Origin: Streptomyces sp. DI166
GTDB taxonomy: Bacteria > Actinomycetota > Actinomycetes > Streptomycetales > Streptomycetaceae
Length of the DNA stretch: 64,000 bases
Reading direction: 5' to 3'
Assembly: GCF_900091315.1 (NCBI RefSeq)
Contig: NZ_FLSP01000026.1
Span: forward strand, 1-64,000
Made by a program: the position numbers and the translations under genes. Below the pieces are notes generated by a model. That model had not been told where the DNA came from and searched no databases. It saw only the letters and a list, made by a program, of their open reading frames with translations. Shown here in pieces: positions 9,772 to 19,436 of the stretch (position 1 is the first letter of the stretch; every line of letters begins with the position of its first letter).

Positions 9772-10797
9772 GTGACCCTAGCCCTCGTCCCGTCCGAGAC
9801 GTCACCCGTGCCCCTGTCCGACCTCGTCGCGCGGGACGCGCGTGAGTTCGGGGCGTACGCGCGCACCGGCGGCTGGGCCTTTGCCCTGATGGTGGCGCGG
9901 AGCGTACGGCCCGGCGGCCAGGGCGCCGAGGAGACGCCGAAGGTGTCCGCGAAGGAGTTCGCGGAGCTGGCGGGCTGCTCCCCGGAGCGGGTCATGCGCT
10001 ACTACAGGGCCTGGGACCGGGCCGCCGACGACGGCCTGGTCCCGCAGTTCGAGGCGCTCCGGCCGGGCGCCGAGGTGGAACTGCCGGACGCGGACGTGTG
10101 GCTGAGCTACTACGTCTCCCGCAACAGCGCCACCTCCGAGCGCGGCACCGCGATCGCCGAGGCGGCCGAGGCGGAGGGCATCCGGCCGACGAAGGCGCTG
10201 GAGGTCGCGGAGAACCCCACCGCGCTGCGCGCGGCGATCCTCGCCGACCCCTCCACCGCCCGCGCGGCCCGCAGCGCGCTGCTCGACCGCGTCAAGGAGG
10301 ACCCCGAGCTCCAGGTCGAGCTGGCGCGGGACGTGGTGCGCACCGACGATCTGAAGAAGGCCGTCGCCAGTGAGAGCCGGGCCGCCGACCGGATCGGCTA
10401 TGTCCGCCAGATCGCCGAGTCGGGGCAGGTGAAGACGCCTGCCGGGCAGACCATCGAGGCGCCCGTGGAACTGCGCCAGGAGGCCGAGCGGCATCTGTCC
10501 CTCATCGACGAGCTGGACGAGGACGAGGACACCGGCGAGTGGGCCACCGAGGCCTACGACACCCTGCGCAGCCTCGTCGCCGAGACCGTGGAGGCCGACC
10601 CCGAACTGCGCGTCCAGGAACGCCGGACGAAGTTCTACAGCAGCCTCCAGCGGGCCACGAAGGTGTTCGAGGAGCTGACCTTCGACGATGTGCAGGAGTT
10701 CGCCGAGGACGACATGGTGCGGCAGCTGGAGGACCTCCAGCAGGCCATCACCTCGTGCATCGCCGCGCTGAAGGGCGGTCAGTCCCGCGAGGTGTAG
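9772..10797 (+). CDS. conserved HTH-containing protein of unknown function
   Basis: A 341-residue acidic, helix-rich protein. Residues 60-85 (KEFAELAGCSPERVMRYYRA) look like a helix-turn-helix, followed by a long region with coiled-coil character (ELRQEAERHLSLIDEL) and a helical C-terminus. This suggests a DNA-binding or nucleoid protein, loosely reminiscent of partition-type proteins, but no family was recognised. GTG 9772 was chosen because AGGAGAG lies seven bases upstream and the upstream frame runs antiparallel to nothing gene-like. The 3' end overlaps the convergent membrane protein gene by 19 bases. Confidence 0.7.
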   Translation: MTLALVPSETSPVPLSDLVARDAREFGAYARTGGWAFALMVARSVRPGGQGAEETPKVSAKEFAELAGCSPERVMRYYRAWDRAADDGLVPQFEALRPGAEVELPDADVWLSYYVSRNSATSERGTAIAEAAEAEGIRPTKALEVAENPTALRAAILADPSTARAARSALLDRVKEDPELQVELARDVVRTDDLKKAVASESRAADRIGYVRQIAESGQVKTPAGQTIEAPVELRQEAERHLSLIDELDEDEDTGEWATEAYDTLRSLVAETVEADPELRVQERRTKFYSSLQRATKVFEELTFDDVQEFAEDDMVRQLEDLQQAITSCIAALKGGQSREV

Positions 10798-11273
10798 CGG
10801 CGCCTGATCCACCAGCCCAGGCCGAACCAGCACACCAGGTACCAGAGCACGATGCCGGTGACGATCCAGGGCACATAGCCGTCGTGGGTGGCGACCCGGA
10901 GGATCAGCAGCAGCGAGGACGCCATGGTGATCAGCAGCAGCACCAGGCCGATGAAGGTGAGCCGGGAGGCCCATTCGACCGCGCGCGGTTTGATGCGCCT
11001 CCCGGACACCATGCGGTGCAGGGACACCGGTCCGATGAGGGCGCCGGTGGCGGCGGCGCCCACCACCACCGTCACCAGGTAGATCGTCTTCTCGGTGTCT
11101 CCGAGGTCGTCGTACTTCGGGGTGAAGACGACGGTGAGCAGGAAACCGAAGAGGATCTGGACGCCCATCTGGGCGACCCGGACCTCTTGCATGAGCTCGC
11201 CCCACATGCGGTCGGCACGCTCGTCCTCGGTCTCGTTGCGGCCGGTGCGTTTCGCGGGTTCCTGCATCGCCAT
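10779..11273 (-). CDS. four-helix membrane protein, DUF6328-like
   Basis: A 164-residue protein with a charged N-terminus (ETEDERADRMWGELMQEVR) and four hydrophobic segments: about 36-52, 66-88, 105-128 and 135-155. The arginine-rich tail should be cytoplasmic. The pattern matches the actinobacterial DUF6328 family, whose function is unknown. Two starts are possible, ATG 11273 and ATG 11267. It converges on the HTH gene and overlaps it by 19 bases. Confidence 0.7.
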   Translation of the reverse strand: MAMQEPAKRTGRNETEDERADRMWGELMQEVRVAQMGVQILFGFLLTVVFTPKYDDLGDTEKTIYLVTVVVGAAATGALIGPVSLHRMVSGRRIKPRAVEWASRLTFIGLVLLLITMASSLLLILRVATHDGYVPWIVTGIVLWYLVCWFGLGWWIRRRYTSRD

Positions 11274-11309
11274 ACGGTCCGGGTCTCCCGGTGTTGATCC
11301 TTCAAACAG

Positions 11310-12293
11310 TTACCAGCGGGCCTCGACCTGCTCCTTGATCCGCCGCTCGTACAGCTCACGGATCGCGTCCAGGGTCTCGGCGGACAGCTCCGGCAGCGCG
11401 GCGGCCGAGGCGTTGGCGCGGGCCTGCTCGGGTGAGCGGGCGCCGGGGATCACCGTGGTCACTCCGGGCTGCTGGACGATCCAGCGCAGGGCGAGCTGGG
11501 CCGGGGTGAAGCCCTCGGGGGCGAGGGCGGAGAACTCGGCGGCGGCTTCGACGCCGGTGGCGTAGTCGACGCCGGAGAAGGTCTCGCCCTGGTCGAAGGA
11601 CTCGCCGTGCCGGTTGTAGGTGCGGTGGTCGTTCTCCGGGAAGACGGTGTCCTTGGTGTACTTGCCGGACAGCAGGCCGGAGGCGAGCGGAACGCGGGCG
11701 ATGATGCCGACGCCCGCCTCCCGCGCGGCGGGCAGGACCTCGTACAGGGGCTTCATCCGGAACGGGTTGAGGATGATCTGCACGCTCGCCACGCCCGGCC
11801 GGGCGATCGCGGTGAGCGCCTCGGCGCAGGTCTCCACGCTCACGCCGTAGGCGGCGATGCGCTCCTCGGCGACCAGGGTGTCGAGCGCGTCGAAGACCTC
11901 GTCGCTGGAGTAGACGGGGCTGGGCGGGCAGTGCAGCTGCACCAGGTCGATCCGGTCGACGCCGAGGTTGCGGCGCGAACGGTCGTTCCAGGCCCGGAAG
12001 TTGTCCAGGACGTAGTTCTCGGGGATCTGCTCGACCCGGCGGCCCATCTTGGTGGCGACCATGACATGCAGGTCCGGACGGCCGCTGAGGAACGCGGCGA
12101 TGGTCTGTTCGCTGCGGCCGTCACCGTAGACGTCGGCGGTGTCGAAGAAGGTCACCCCGGTCTCGGCGGCCGTCTCCAGCACCTTGAGGGCTTCCTTGTC
12201 GTCGACGTCGCCCCAGTCGGCTCCCAGTTGCCAGGTGCCGAGGCCGATGACGGAGGCGTGCTGCTGCGACCTGCTGAATGTGCGCTCTTCCAT
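11310..12293 (-). CDS. aldo/keto reductase
   Basis: A 327-residue NADPH-dependent TIM-barrel reductase. Family signs are GLGTWQLGADWGDVD, FFDTADVYGDGRSE (catalytic Asp and Tyr), VMVATKMGRR (catalytic Lys) and the C-terminal coenzyme motif TTVIPGARSPEQARAN. The substrate is unknown. It starts four bases after the stop of the flavin monooxygenase at 12298, so the two form one operon and may act on the same compound. Confidence 0.88.
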   Translation of the reverse strand: MEERTFSRSQQHASVIGLGTWQLGADWGDVDDKEALKVLETAAETGVTFFDTADVYGDGRSEQTIAAFLSGRPDLHVMVATKMGRRVEQIPENYVLDNFRAWNDRSRRNLGVDRIDLVQLHCPPSPVYSSDEVFDALDTLVAEERIAAYGVSVETCAEALTAIARPGVASVQIILNPFRMKPLYEVLPAAREAGVGIIARVPLASGLLSGKYTKDTVFPENDHRTYNRHGESFDQGETFSGVDYATGVEAAAEFSALAPEGFTPAQLALRWIVQQPGVTTVIPGARSPEQARANASAAALPELSAETLDAIRELYERRIKEQVEARW

Positions 12294-12297
12294 GGCG

Positions 12298-13488
12298 TCA
12301 GTCTGTCACCCGCGCGAGCTTCGGGCCGAGCCAGCGCTTCAGGCGGCGCAGTGCCTCCAGCCGCCCCGCCGCCCGGTCCAGGCGGTAGTAGAGCTGCGGC
12401 GGGACGTACGGCAGCAGGGGTGAGTGGCGCTGGCCCAGCAGGGCGAACATCTGCTCCGGAGGGAGGTCGATGTAGCGGGTGAGGTTCTCGTACCACTGGG
12501 CGCTGTGCCGGGCGGCGCTCTGCAGCGGGAGCAGTTCCTGCTTGCGTGCGCGTTCGTAGTGGGCGAGGGCCTGCGGGAGGTCGGTGTGGTCGCGCAGGGC
12601 GCCGGCCAGGGCGAGGGCGTCCTCCAGGGCGAGGGTGGTGCCGGCGCCGATGGAGTAGTGGGTGGTGTGGGCGGCGTCGCCGAGCAGGACGAGGTTGTCG
12701 CGGTGCCAGGTGCGGTTGGTGAGGGTGCGGAAGTGCAGCCAGGGGGAGCTGCCGTCGGCCGGTGCCCGGCCGATCAGGGCGTGGCCGTCGAGGGTGTCGG
12801 CGAACAGCTTCTCCAGCAGCACGAGCCCGTCGGCCTCGTCGGCCCGGTCCAGGCCGAGGCCGGTGAAGGTCTCGGGGGAGCACTCGATGACGCAGGTGCT
12901 GCGCTCGGGGCTGAATCCGTAGCCGTAGGCCCAGATCCAGCCGTGCTCGGTCTCGACGAAGGAGAAGGTGAAGGTGTCGAAGACCTTGCTGGTGCCGAGC
13001 CAGATGTAGTGGTTGCGGCCCGGAGTGAGCCGGGCGCCGAAATGCTCCGCGTGCCGGGTGCGCAGGGCGCTGTGCACGCCGTCGGCGGCGACGACGAGGT
13101 CGGCCTCGGGGAGCGGCCCGTCGGCGTCGATCTCGTGCGCGTACTCCAGGTGGACGCCGAGGGAGCGGGCGCGGGCAGCGAGCAGTTCGAGCAGCCGGTG
13201 GCGGCCAATGCCGAAGCCCTGGTCGCCGCGGTGCCGGGTGACCTGGTCGCGGACCCGGGCGACGCCTTCGTTCCAGGTGACCGAGTGGTCGGCGATCGCC
13301 CGGGCGGAGACGGGGTCGTGCCTCTGCAGTTTGTCGAGCAGTCCGCGCCAGTAGGTGACGCCCCAGCCGTAGGTGGAGCCCTCCGGGTTGCGCTCGTACA
13401 CCGTGATGTCGTGGGACGGGTCCGCCAGCTTCAGCAGGATCGACAGGTACAGCCCGGCGGGCCCTCCGCCGACACAGACGACCTTCAC
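12298..13488 (-). CDS. FAD-dependent aromatic monooxygenase
   Basis: A 396-residue class A flavoprotein monooxygenase. The N-terminal Rossmann motif is VCVGGGPAGLYLSILL, with ADLVVAADGVHS in the middle and the FAD ribityl motif LVLLGDAAHTTHYSIGAG at about 290. The last pattern, and the TNRTWH before it, resemble salicylyl-CoA 5-hydroxylase and the N-terminal half of anthraniloyl-CoA monooxygenase, so an aromatic or CoA-linked aromatic substrate is likely but unproven. The GTG start has GAGGGG upstream. It is the first gene of an operon with the aldo/keto reductase. A dyad at 13507-13526 lies in its promoter region. Confidence 0.75.
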   Translation of the reverse strand: MKVVCVGGGPAGLYLSILLKLADPSHDITVYERNPEGSTYGWGVTYWRGLLDKLQRHDPVSARAIADHSVTWNEGVARVRDQVTRHRGDQGFGIGRHRLLELLAARARSLGVHLEYAHEIDADGPLPEADLVVAADGVHSALRTRHAEHFGARLTPGRNHYIWLGTSKVFDTFTFSFVETEHGWIWAYGYGFSPERSTCVIECSPETFTGLGLDRADEADGLVLLEKLFADTLDGHALIGRAPADGSSPWLHFRTLTNRTWHRDNLVLLGDAAHTTHYSIGAGTTLALEDALALAGALRDHTDLPQALAHYERARKQELLPLQSAARHSAQWYENLTRYIDLPPEQMFALLGQRHSPLLPYVPPQLYYRLDRAAGRLEALRRLKRWLGPKLARVTD

Positions 13489-13506
13489 GCGCGCCCCTCG
13501 GTATCA

Positions 13507-13526
13507 CTCGTAGCGATCATTGCGAG
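13507..13526. promoter_or_regulatory. candidate operator of the monooxygenase operon
   Basis: CTCG (13507-13510) and CGAG (13523-13526) flank a GATC centre, giving a 20-bp imperfect dyad with 14 symmetric positions, 19 bases upstream of the monooxygenase start. It has the size of a TetR- or MarR-type site. No matching regulator gene is adjacent. Confidence 0.4.
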
Positions 13527-13836
13527 ACGGAGAGTAGCAGCGCGCGGAGGCGAGTCCCGGCTTCCGGATCGCGTCACTTTCCCGGCGTGACGCAGGCCAC
13601 GAGCCGTGCGCCCGCCCGTCAAGAACCACCCGAATCGGGGGCCCGAGGAGAAGGAATTACCCGTTCCGCGCGCACGCGGCATATGCGTGGAGCAAGATCA
13701 TCTTGGTTCAACCTTGCACCACATGTGGGTAATTGTCCGGATCACAGCCAACCACTCCGGACCGATTTCTCCCCATCTCGGCGGCCCCGATAGGCATACG
13801 GAAGTCACCAGCCCACATCCGAACCGGGAGATCCGT
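13527..13836. other. intergenic region upstream of melC1
   Basis: Together with the dyad this is 348 bases without a convincing gene. It is less GC-rich than its surroundings around 13690-13770. Open frames in it lack Streptomyces codon bias. It must contain the melC1 promoter, but I could not assign -35/-10 boxes with confidence. Confidence 0.5.
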
Positions 13837-14214
13837 ATGCCCGAACTCACCCGCCGCCGCGCGCTCACGGCCGCTGCCGCACTCGCCGCCGCATCGGGGG
13901 CCGCCACCCTCGCCGCCCCCGCCGCACGGGCCGCCGGTCACCACCCCGACCCCTCCCCCGCGGCCTTCGACGAGGTCTACAAGGGCCGCCGGATACAGGG
14001 CCGGGTGCGCTCCGGAGGGGGCCACCACCACGACCACGGCGGCGGCTACGGCGTCTACATCGACGACGTGGAGCTGCATGTGATGCGCAACGCCGACGGC
14101 AGCTGGATCAGCGTCGTCAGCCACTACGACCCGGTGGCCACCCCGCGCGCCGCGGCGCGGGCCGCGGTCGACGAACTCCAGGGCGCCGAGCTCCTGCCGT
14201 TCCCCGCCAACTGA
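13837..14214 (+). CDS. melC1: tyrosinase cofactor (copper chaperone) MelC1
   Basis: A 125-residue protein with a twin-arginine signal ([22 protein letters not shown] cleavage near residue 32). The rest has the caddie-protein pattern: [13 protein letters not shown], a His-rich [10 protein letters not shown] loop and [17 protein letters not shown]. MelC1 delivers copper to apotyrosinase and carries MelC2 out through the Tat pathway. ATG 13837 has CGGGAG eight bases upstream; the frame is open earlier, but only this start gives the signal peptide. melC2 follows after 34 bases. Confidence 0.95.
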   Translation: MPELTRRRALTAAAALAAASGAATLAAPAARAAGHHPDPSPAAFDEVYKGRRIQGRVRSGGGHHHDHGGGYGVYIDDVELHVMRNADGSWISVVSHYDPVATPRAAARAAVDELQGAELLPFPAN

Positions 14215-14248
14215 ACCGCCCCTCACGCACTACCTGGAGCATCCGCAC

Positions 14249-15073
14249 ATGACCGTCCGCAAGAACCAGGCGAACCTGACCGCCGACGAGAAGCGCCGCC
14301 TCGTCGCCGCCCTCCTGGAGCTCAAGCGCAGCGGCCGCTACGACGACTTCGTCCGCATCCACAACGACTTCATCGTCGGCGACACCGACAACGGCGAGCG
14401 CACGGGCCACCGTTCGCCGTCCTTCCTGCCCTGGCACCGCAGATTCCTGCTGGAGTTCGAGGCCGCCCTGCAGGAGGTGGACGCCTCGGTGGCGCTGCCC
14501 TACTGGGACTGGACGACCGACCGCACACCGCGCGCCTCGCTGTGGGCGCCGGACTTCCTCGGCGGCACCGGGCGCAGCCTGGACGGGCGGGTGATGGACG
14601 GGCCGTTCGCCGCCTCGACCGGCAACTGGCCCATCAACGTCCGTGTCGACGGCCGCACTTACCTGCGCCGCTCCCTCGGCTCCGGCGGCCGTCCGCTGCC
14701 CACGCGGGCCGAGGTGGAGTCGGTGCTGGCCATCGAGACGTACGACATGCCGCCCTGGAACAGCGGTTCGGACGGCTTCCGCAACCACCTGGAGGGGTGG
14801 CGCGGGGTCAACCTGCACAACAGGGTGCACGTCTGGGTCGGCGGCCAGATGGCCACCGGGGTCTCCCCCAACGACCCCGTGTTCTGGCTGCACCACGCCT
14901 ACGTCGACAAGCTGTGGTCCCAGTGGCAGCGCCGCCACCCGAACTCGCCCTACCTCCCGGCGACGGGCACGCCGAACGTGGTCCACCTCAACGGCACGAT
15001 GAAGCCGTGGAACAACGTGCGGCCCGCCGAACTGCTGGACCACACCCGGCACTACACCTTCGACGTGGCCTGA
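14249..15073 (+). CDS. melC2: tyrosinase MelC2
   Basis: A 274-residue type 3 copper monophenol oxidase that makes melanin from tyrosine. The CuA histidines are H38 (RIHNDF), H54 and H63 (LPWHRRFLLEFE), as in the S. castaneoglobisporus enzyme. The CuB pair lies in NLHNRVHVWVGG, and the third CuB histidine in FWLHHAYVDKLW. The length is typical. It has no signal of its own and depends on MelC1 for copper loading and Tat export. It is the second gene of the melC operon and ends six bases from the convergent RNase H gene. Confidence 0.96.
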   Translation: MTVRKNQANLTADEKRRLVAALLELKRSGRYDDFVRIHNDFIVGDTDNGERTGHRSPSFLPWHRRFLLEFEAALQEVDASVALPYWDWTTDRTPRASLWAPDFLGGTGRSLDGRVMDGPFAASTGNWPINVRVDGRTYLRRSLGSGGRPLPTRAEVESVLAIETYDMPPWNSGSDGFRNHLEGWRGVNLHNRVHVWVGGQMATGVSPNDPVFWLHHAYVDKLWSQWQRRHPNSPYLPATGTPNVVHLNGTMKPWNNVRPAELLDHTRHYTFDVA

Positions 15074-15079
15074 CCGGGC

Positions 15080-15763
15080 TCACGCCTCGGCGGTACGGCA
15101 CTCCGGGTGGCCCCAGCCCTGCGCGTTCTTGGCGATCTGCTCGCCCGCCGCGTAGGAGCGGCCGCACACACAGCGGCCGGGGAACTTCGCCTTGATGGTG
15201 CGGGCGGAGGAACCGCCGCCGCTCTTCTTCGCGGCCGCGGGGCGGCGGCGCGGCGCCTTGACGGGGGTGTCCGGGGAGGGCGGCGGCTCGGGCGAGCCCA
15301 GCTCGCTGCCCGCGGGCTCCTGCACGGTGGCGGCCTGGCTGGCGGCGCGGTCCGCGAAGTCGTTCAGCTTGTCGCCGTCGACCTGGTGGGCGGGGACGTA
15401 GCGGAACTCCACCGACCGTCCGGCCAGGAGTTCGTCGATGCGTACGACGAGCTCCTGGTTGGCGACCGGCTTGCCGGCCGAGGTCTTCCAGCCGTTGCGC
15501 TTCCAGCCGGGCAGCCAGGTGGTGACCGCCTTCATGGCGTACTGGGAGTCCATCCGGACCTCCAGCGGCACCGCCGGGTCGGTGGCCGACAACAGGCGCT
15601 CCAGCGCGGTCAGTTCGGCGACGTTGTTGGTGGCCCTGCCGAGCGGTCCGGCCTCCCAGCGGGCCGGGGTCTCGCTCTCGTCGGCGACGACCCAGGCCCA
15701 GCCCGCGGGTCCGGGGTTGCCCTTGGAAGCCCCGTCGCACGCGGCCACTACTCGTTCACGCAT
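15080..15763 (-). CDS. RNase HI with C-terminal extension
   Basis: A 227-residue protein. Residues 1-140 are an RNase H fold with all four acidic residues placed as expected: D in AACDGASKGNPGP, E in NNVAELTALERLL, D in MDSQYAM and D in LNDFADRAA. It should cut RNA in RNA-DNA hybrids. After a Pro/Lys-rich linker, the last 45 residues (FPGRCVCGRSYAAGEQI, HPEC) contain cysteines and a histidine that look like a small zinc-ribbon domain. The extension is common in actinobacterial RNase HI proteins. Confidence 0.85.
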   Translation of the reverse strand: MRERVVAACDGASKGNPGPAGWAWVVADESETPARWEAGPLGRATNNVAELTALERLLSATDPAVPLEVRMDSQYAMKAVTTWLPGWKRNGWKTSAGKPVANQELVVRIDELLAGRSVEFRYVPAHQVDGDKLNDFADRAASQAATVQEPAGSELGSPEPPPSPDTPVKAPRRRPAAAKKSGGGSSARTIKAKFPGRCVCGRSYAAGEQIAKNAQGWGHPECRTAEA

Positions 15764-15798
15764 GTGCCGATCATGCCACGGGCCCGAGGGTGCCCCGG

Positions 15799-16599
15799 TC
15801 AGACGTCGGTGAGCTTGGGCATCTCGCCCTCGGTGGTGGTGACGTCGATCACCGAGAAGTTCGCGCCCTGCGGGTCACTGAGCGCCGCGATCCGGCCGAA
15901 CGGCGTGTCCACCGGCCCGAACCGCAGCACCCCGCCCCGCTCGGTCGCCTTCGCCACGGTCGCGTCGACGTCGGGGACGGAGAAGTAGACGTTGATGTAG
16001 GCCGGTACCTCCGGCGGGAACTCCTCCGTCATCTTCATCCGGCCGAGGACGGGGGTGTCGGCGATGTTGAAGACCCGGAAGTCCATGCCGTCGTCCTCCA
16101 TCTGCTGCGCGGTGTAGCGCGGGAAGACGGCCGGGAAGAAGGCGTCGGACTTGTCCGGCTCCCGGGTGAAGACCTCCGCCCAGGCGAACGCGCCGGGCTG
16201 CTCGGGCGGTGCCTCGAAACCCTCGTGGGTACCGGCCTGCCAGACACCGAAGACGACTCCGCTCGGGTCGCGGGCCAGGCACATGGTGCCGAAGTCACTG
16301 ACCTGCATCGGCTCCATCAGCACCTCGCCGCCGTTGTCCCGGATCCGCCGAGCGGTCTCGGCCGCGTCGGGGGAGGCGAGGTACAGGCACCACTGCGACA
16401 TGCCCTCCTGTCCGGGCATGGGCGGGACGACCGCGGCGGCCGCCTTGCCGTCCGCGTACGCCTGGGTGTAGTTGCCGAACTCCGACGACGACTCGCCGAA
16501 GGTCCAGCCGAGGACGTCTCCGTAGAAGCTCTTGGCTCCCTCGAAGTCGCTGAACATCGCGTCGGCCCAACAGGGGGTTCCCTCTGGCTGTACGGCCAT
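15799..16599 (-). CDS. two-domain VOC family protein
   Basis: A 266-residue protein with two vicinal-oxygen-chelate (glyoxalase-like) modules. The first begins [20 protein letters not shown] and the second [18 protein letters not shown]; each ends in the strand pattern of the fold. Similar proteins are hydroxylase-like or antibiotic-binding, but the substrate is unknown. ATG 16599 has GAAGAGG eight bases upstream and is preferred over the in-frame GTG at 16605. Confidence 0.8.
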   Translation of the reverse strand: MAVQPEGTPCWADAMFSDFEGAKSFYGDVLGWTFGESSSEFGNYTQAYADGKAAAAVVPPMPGQEGMSQWCLYLASPDAAETARRIRDNGGEVLMEPMQVSDFGTMCLARDPSGVVFGVWQAGTHEGFEAPPEQPGAFAWAEVFTREPDKSDAFFPAVFPRYTAQQMEDDGMDFRVFNIADTPVLGRMKMTEEFPPEVPAYINVYFSVPDVDATVAKATERGGVLRFGPVDTPFGRIAALSDPQGANFSVIDVTTTEGEMPKLTDV

Positions 16600-16711
16600 G
16601 ACCACGGCCTCTTCCGCATCGGTGGTGGGGTCGGTTCCTCACGCTAGCCACCCGTGGCGCGAACCGCGCGCCGAAGCAGCCGTCCGTTTCACACTGGGAG
16701 GAAAGGGTCCA

Positions 16712-17755
16712 GTGGCAGGACGGGGCAGCCCTATGGCGGACGGGACGATGCGCGCGTGGTCGGTGGTGGCGCCCGGACCGGTGGAGGAAGGCGCGCTGCG
16801 GCTGGTGGAGAAGCCGGTACCGGTGCCCGGGGACGGGGAGCTGCTGGTCCGGGTGCTGGCCTGCGGGGTGTGCCGCACCGATCTGCATGTCACGGAGGGC
16901 GATCTGCCGGTGCGCCGGGCGGGGGTGACACCCGGGCACGAGGTGGTCGGGGAAGTCGCCGGGCTCGGCGCCGGGGTGAGCGGCTTCACGGTCGGCGACC
17001 GGGTCGGGGTGGCCTGGCTGCGGTGGACGGACGGCACCTGCGCCTACTGTCTGCGCGGCGCGGAGAACCTGTGCCCCGGATCGCGGTACACCGGCTGGGA
17101 CACGGACGGCGGCTACGCCGAGTACACGACCGTCCCCGCCGACTTCGCCCACCCGCTCCCCGGGGGCCTGACCGACCTGGCGCTGGCGCCGCTGCTGTGC
17201 GCCGGAATCATCGGCTACCGGGCGCTGCGCCGGGCCTCCCTCCCGGCGGGCGGACGGCTCGGCCTGTACGGCTTCGGGGGCAGCGCCCATCTGTGCGCCC
17301 AGGTGGCGCTCGCGGAGGGCGCCCGGGTGCATGTGCTGACCCGGGGCGCCGCGGCACGGCGGCTGGCCCTGGAGCTGGGGGCGGCGTCCGCGGGCGAGGC
17401 GCACGCGATGCCGCCGGAGCCCCTGGACAGCGCCATCCTGTTCGCCCCGGTCGGCGACCTGGTGCCGGTGGCGCTGCGCGCGCTGGACCGGGGCGGGGTG
17501 CTCGCCGTCGCCGGGATCCATCTCACCGACACCCCGCCGCTGCACTACGAGACCGATCTGTTCTACGAGAAGGAACTGCGCAGCGTCACCTCCAACACCC
17601 GCGCGGACGCACGGAAGTTTCTCACCCTCGCCGCCCGGTACAAGGTCCACGCCACCACGCACGCCTATCCCCTGTCCCGGGCCGATGTGGCGCTGCGGGA
17701 CCTCAAGGCGGGGCGGTTCGACGGGGCGGCGGTGCTCGTCAACGACCTGAGCTGA
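16712..17755 (+). CDS. zinc-dependent alcohol dehydrogenase
   Basis: A medium-chain dehydrogenase of about 347 residues. It has the catalytic-zinc motif [19 protein letters not shown], a structural-zinc loop ([12 protein letters not shown]) and the coenzyme motif [18 protein letters not shown]. It oxidises an alcohol with NAD(P). GTG 16712 follows a strong GGGAGGAAAGG ribosome site, but ATG 16733 and ATG 16748 are in frame and the last fits homologues starting MRAW. It is divergent from the VOC gene. Confidence 0.85.
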   Translation: MAGRGSPMADGTMRAWSVVAPGPVEEGALRLVEKPVPVPGDGELLVRVLACGVCRTDLHVTEGDLPVRRAGVTPGHEVVGEVAGLGAGVSGFTVGDRVGVAWLRWTDGTCAYCLRGAENLCPGSRYTGWDTDGGYAEYTTVPADFAHPLPGGLTDLALAPLLCAGIIGYRALRRASLPAGGRLGLYGFGGSAHLCAQVALAEGARVHVLTRGAAARRLALELGAASAGEAHAMPPEPLDSAILFAPVGDLVPVALRALDRGGVLAVAGIHLTDTPPLHYETDLFYEKELRSVTSNTRADARKFLTLAARYKVHATTHAYPLSRADVALRDLKAGRFDGAAVLVNDLS

Positions 17756-17857
17756 CAGGGCAGTTGGCGGTGTCTGGCCGACACGGGTCTTCCGCCTGCG
17801 GCGTGGCTGTGCTTGCCTGGGGAGCCGTTTCTCCGTTACCGGGGCGGGAGTTGCCGC

Positions 17858-18754
17858 ATGCGCAGGGCGTGGATGGCGGGGTTGGCGCTCGGAGTGGCAC
17901 TGCTCGGCGGCTGCGGGGACCCGGCGTCGGAGCCGGAGCGGGCACCCGCGCCCGCCAAGCCCCGGGCGTCGGCCACCACCCAGCAACGGGCACCCGCATC
18001 ACCGAAGGCCCCGGCGAAACCCCCCAAGGTGCTCTACCTCGGCGACTCCCTGGCGATGGAGGCGCAGAACGTGCTCGGCGCCGAGCTGCGCGGGAAGCTG
18101 CGCGCCGCCTACACCAGTGCCCCGTACTCGGGCACGACCGTCTGCGACTACCTGGAGGGCACCGGTGAGCGGTCGCTGGTGCCGGACGCGGACAAGGCGG
18201 CCGCGCTGGTGCGCGCGCACCGGCCGGACTTCGTGGTGCTCCAGTTCTGGGGCAACTCCTGGGGCTACACGCCCTGCATGGACGGCATCACGCACGACGC
18301 CGGTCCCCGGGCCTACTTCGACCGGTACACCGCGGACCTGGACCGGCTCACCTCGCAGATCGCCGCCGCGGGCGGGGAGCACCGCCCGCGGATCGTATGG
18401 GTGCTCCAGGGCCCCGACCCGATCACCCCGGACCGGGTGCGGAAGGTGAACGCCCTGTACGAGGAGCGGGCAGGCGCGGCAGGTGACCTCGTCGCGGACG
18501 CGGGACGGACGGTGAGCGCCGACGGGGCCCGCTACACCTGGGTGCGGCAGCTGCCGTGCACCGCCTACGAGCGCGCGCACCCGGACTACTGCACCGATCC
18601 GGGCCGCGACCGCACCGCCCTGCACCGCGAGGACGACTATCTGCACTTCTGTCTGGCGCCCACCACCTCGACCCCGAAGCCGTGCCCGGTCCGCTCCCCC
18701 GGCATCCTGCGGATGGCCCAGGAGGTCACCCGGGTGATCCGCGGCGCCCGGTGA
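17858..18754 (+). CDS. SGNH/GDSL hydrolase lipoprotein
   Basis: A 298-residue protein with a lipoprotein signal ending LLGGC (lipobox near residue 19) and an Ala/Pro-rich linker. It then has the SGNH motif LYLGDSLAME (catalytic Ser), LQFWGNSWG as block III, and DDYLHFC near the C-terminus with the catalytic Asp and His. It should be a membrane-anchored esterase or acyl hydrolase on the outer face of the membrane. ATG 17858 has GGGGCGGGAG upstream; the frame is open to 17813, but only this start exposes the lipoprotein signal. Confidence 0.85.
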   Translation: MRRAWMAGLALGVALLGGCGDPASEPERAPAPAKPRASATTQQRAPASPKAPAKPPKVLYLGDSLAMEAQNVLGAELRGKLRAAYTSAPYSGTTVCDYLEGTGERSLVPDADKAAALVRAHRPDFVVLQFWGNSWGYTPCMDGITHDAGPRAYFDRYTADLDRLTSQIAAAGGEHRPRIVWVLQGPDPITPDRVRKVNALYEERAGAAGDLVADAGRTVSADGARYTWVRQLPCTAYERAHPDYCTDPGRDRTALHREDDYLHFCLAPTTSTPKPCPVRSPGILRMAQEVTRVIRGAR

Positions 18755-18763
18755 GGCCGGGGC

Positions 18764-19246
18764 TCACTCGCCGTCGTAGGCCTTCTTCAGGGCGGCGATG
18801 TCGAGCTTGCGCATGCCGAGCATGGCCTGGGTGGCGCGGGACGCCTTCTCCGGGTCGGGGTCGCTGACCATGGCGTCCAGGCTCTCCGGGATGACCTGCC
18901 AGGACACCCCGTACCTGTCCTTCAGCCAGCCGCAGGGGCCGGGCTCGCCGCCGTTCTCGGTGAGCTTCGTCCAGTAGTAGTCGATCTCCTCCTGGTTCTC
19001 GCAGTAGATCATGAACGAGATCGCCTCGTTGAACGTGAAATCGGGTCCGCCGTTGAGGGCGAGGAACGGGTGGCCGTTGGCCGTGAACGCCACCGTCATC
19101 ACCATGCCGGCCGGGCGCATGGAGCCCTCGGGGTAGCGGGCGACGCTGCCGATGCTGGAGTTCTTGAAGACGGAGACGTAGAAGTGCGCGGCCTCCTCGG
19201 CCTGGTCGTCGAACCAGAGACACGTGGTGAATCCCTTGGCGGTCAT
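18764..19246 (-). CDS. VOC family protein (PhnB-like)
   Basis: A 160-residue single-domain VOC protein of the PhnB/3-demethylubiquinone methyltransferase-like group: FTTCLWFDDQAEEAAHFY, FLALNGGPDFTFNEAISF, CGWLKDRYGVSWQVIP and the typical tail MLGMRKLDIAALKKAY. The substrate is unknown. The ATG has GGGAGG upstream. It is divergent from clpP3, and the PopR box lies between them. Confidence 0.88.
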   Translation of the reverse strand: MTAKGFTTCLWFDDQAEEAAHFYVSVFKNSSIGSVARYPEGSMRPAGMVMTVAFTANGHPFLALNGGPDFTFNEAISFMIYCENQEEIDYYWTKLTENGGEPGPCGWLKDRYGVSWQVIPESLDAMVSDPDPEKASRATQAMLGMRKLDIAALKKAYDGE

Positions 19247-19334
19247 GAGTACCTCCCGGATGTGGAACGCGGTCACCTCTACCGACTGGTCCTCGGCCCG
19301 GAACTCATCGGCCGCGCCCCGGCCCGAGGCGCGC

Positions 19335-19364
19335 TCTGCCCGTGGCGAATCTGCCGCGGGCAGA
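19335..19364. promoter_or_regulatory. PopR box upstream of clpP3
   Basis: TCTGCC-GCG-GGCAGA (19350-19364) is the inverted repeat reported as the PopR target in Streptomyces lividans. A further half-site TCTGCC lies at 19335-19340, 15 bases upstream. The box is 73 bases before the clpP3 ATG. The regulator encoded at 20699-21103 is the likely ligand. Confidence 0.8.
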
Positions 19365-19436
19365 GAAATGCCCGGTGGGGCGGTGTGCCGGGCAACAGTG
19401 GGGTCGACGGCATCCACACCACGACGAGGAGGTCCC